DNA from: Stutzerimonas chloritidismutans AW-1
Lineage (GTDB): Bacteria; Pseudomonadota; Gammaproteobacteria; Pseudomonadales; Pseudomonadaceae
Assembly (NCBI RefSeq): GCF_000495915.1
Contig: NZ_AOFQ01000030.1
Span: 62,001-126,000, forward strand
Length of the DNA: 64,000 nucleotides
Direction: 5' to 3'
A program made the translations under genes and the position numbers. The first letter of the stretch is position 1. Each line of letters starts with the position of its first letter. The notes below the pieces were generated by a model, which was given only the letters and a program-made list of their open reading frames with translations, was not told the origin of the DNA and made no database searches. Shown here piece after piece: positions 63,012 through 64,000 of this stretch.

Positions 63012-64000
63012 ATGAAATTCAGTGAACAATGGCTGCGGAGCTGGGTAAATCCGCAGGTCTCCCGCGAGGAGCTGGTCGCTCGGCTGTCCATGGTCGGGCT
63101 TGAGGTGGATGCTGTTACCCCCGTTGCGGGCAGCTTCAGCGGTGTGGTTGTTGGTGAGGTCCTCGAAACCGTGCAGCATCCTGATGCCGACAAGCTTCGG
63201 GTCTGTCAGGTCAGCAATGGAAGTGAAACCTTTCAGGTCGTCTGCGGAGCCCCGAACGTGCGGCCTGGCCTGAAGATTCCGTTTGCAATGATCGGTGCTC
63301 AATTGCCGGGCGACTTCAAGATCAAGAAGGCCAAGCTCCGCGGTATCGAATCCAATGGCATGCTTTGCTCGGAAACCGAGCTGCAGGTGGGGAGTGACGA
63401 TAGCGGACTGATGGAGCTGGCCGGCGATGCGCCGGTCGGTACTGATTTTCGTGAGTATCTCGGTCTCGACGATGCAAGTATCGAAATCGGTTTGACCCCA
63501 AACCGTGGTGACTGCCTCTCCATCGCTGGCTTGGCTCGTGAAGTTGGTGCGATTTATGGCTCACTGGTCAGTCCGGTGCAATTCACCGTGGCGCCTTTGC
63601 ATCATGACGACACACGTCCAGTCGAGGTCCTGGCTCCCAAGGCATGCCCGCGTTATCTCGGGCGTGTTGTCCGTAATGTTGATCTGTCGCGCCCGACGCC
63701 GCTTTGGATGGTTGAGCGTCTGCGCCGCTCCGATATCCGTAGCATTGATGCGGTCGTCGATGTAACCAACTACGTAATGCTCGAATTGGGTCAGCCCCTG
63801 CATGCCTTCGATCTTGCCGAGATCAAAGGCGGTATTCGGGTTCGAATGGCTGAAGAGGGCGAAAAACTCGTATTGCTTGACGGTCAGGAGATCGCCCTGC
63901 GTGCGGATACGCTCGTTATTGCAGACCATCAGCGCGCTCTTGCCATCGCGGGTGTCATGGGTGGAGAGCACAGCGGCGTAAGCACCGCCACCCAGAATAT
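63012..64000 (+). CDS. pheT: Phenylalanyl-tRNA synthetase beta subunit (cut by window end)
   Basis: The first 329 codons of pheT are visible: N-terminal [33 protein letters not shown], the tRNA-binding OB-fold ([23 protein letters not shown]) and the B3/B4 region ([51 protein letters not shown]) that carries the editing site. The ATG at 63012 follows aggagag. The frame is open to the end of the window. Confidence 0.96.
   Translation, partial: MKFSEQWLRSWVNPQVSREELVARLSMVGLEVDAVTPVAGSFSGVVVGEVLETVQHPDADKLRVCQVSNGSETFQVVCGAPNVRPGLKIPFAMIGAQLPGDFKIKKAKLRGIESNGMLCSETELQVGSDDSGLMELAGDAPVGTDFREYLGLDDASIEIGLTPNRGDCLSIAGLAREVGAIYGSLVSPVQFTVAPLHHDDTRPVEVLAPKACPRYLGRVVRNVDLSRPTPLWMVERLRRSDIRSIDAVVDVTNYVMLELGQPLHAFDLAEIKGGIRVRMAEEGEKLVLLDGQEIALRADTLVIADHQRALAIAGVMGGEHSGVSTATQN

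Overview
The window reads as chromosomal DNA of a high-GC gammaproteobacterium, most likely a member of the Pseudomonas stutzeri (Stutzerimonas) group. The basis is the protein families (PA2778/PA2779-type proteins, DUF6685-like and DUF2835 proteins, large NAD-glutamate dehydrogenase), the nas/nir gene order, which resembles that of P. aeruginosa, and overall codon usage. No database search was possible, so the species is an inference. Almost everything is core genome. The one clear mobile element is an IS66-family insertion with an 8-bp target duplication.

Region 1 (1-10.2 kb, + strand): 3' end of nadK, a metallophosphatase, a rhomboid protease, DUF1315 and DUF2797 genes, pepN, then a YCF48-like secreted protein paired with an MMPL/RND permease. 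Region 2 (10.2-25.2 kb, mostly - strand) is the nitrate/nitrite assimilation cluster: nirB-nirD-nasC-cobA; the transporter nasA with a PP2C-phosphatase/kinase fusion; a small membrane gene resembling a nitrate-sensing NIT protein; and the regulators nasS-nasT. Three of these units share one control module: a sigma-54 -24/-12 promoter, then a two-hairpin ANTAR-type RNA element, then an intrinsic terminator whose 5' arm overlaps the second hairpin. nasS-nasT has a sigma-54 promoter but no attenuator. The simplest model is NtrC/RpoN activation under nitrogen limitation followed by NasT antitermination when NasS senses nitrate or nitrite. pfkB-type kinase and thioesterase genes lie inside the cluster.

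Region 3 (25.2-32.0 kb, - strand): a moxR-DUF58-DUF4381-batA-batB/C-batD operon. Region 4 (32.2-48.3 kb): gdhB, a DUF6685-like gene, DUF2835, pyrD, rmf, rlmL, dacB, yggL, a FUSC protein, dgt, and a yqjD-yqjE-yqjK-like set. Region 5 (48.5-51.9 kb): an IS66 element inserted five codons before the stop of an OprD-family porin, replacing the porin's last five residues with ten IS-encoded ones. Region 6 (52-58.2 kb): small genes, tRNA-Pro(CGG), mobA, an acyltransferase, an I78-type inhibitor, a PA2779/PA2778 pair and a PuuB-like oxidase. Region 7 (58.3-64 kb): tRNA-Val(GAC), thrS-infC-rpmI-rplT and pheS-pheT (cut by the window edge). The thrS leader contains a hairpin whose 7-nt loop mimics a tRNA-Thr(UGU) anticodon loop, and infC appears to start at AUU.

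The most notable items are the triplicated RpoN/ANTAR attenuator module, including its use in front of the uncharacterised NIT-like membrane gene, the IS66 remodelling of the porin C-terminus, and the candidate thrS RNA operator.
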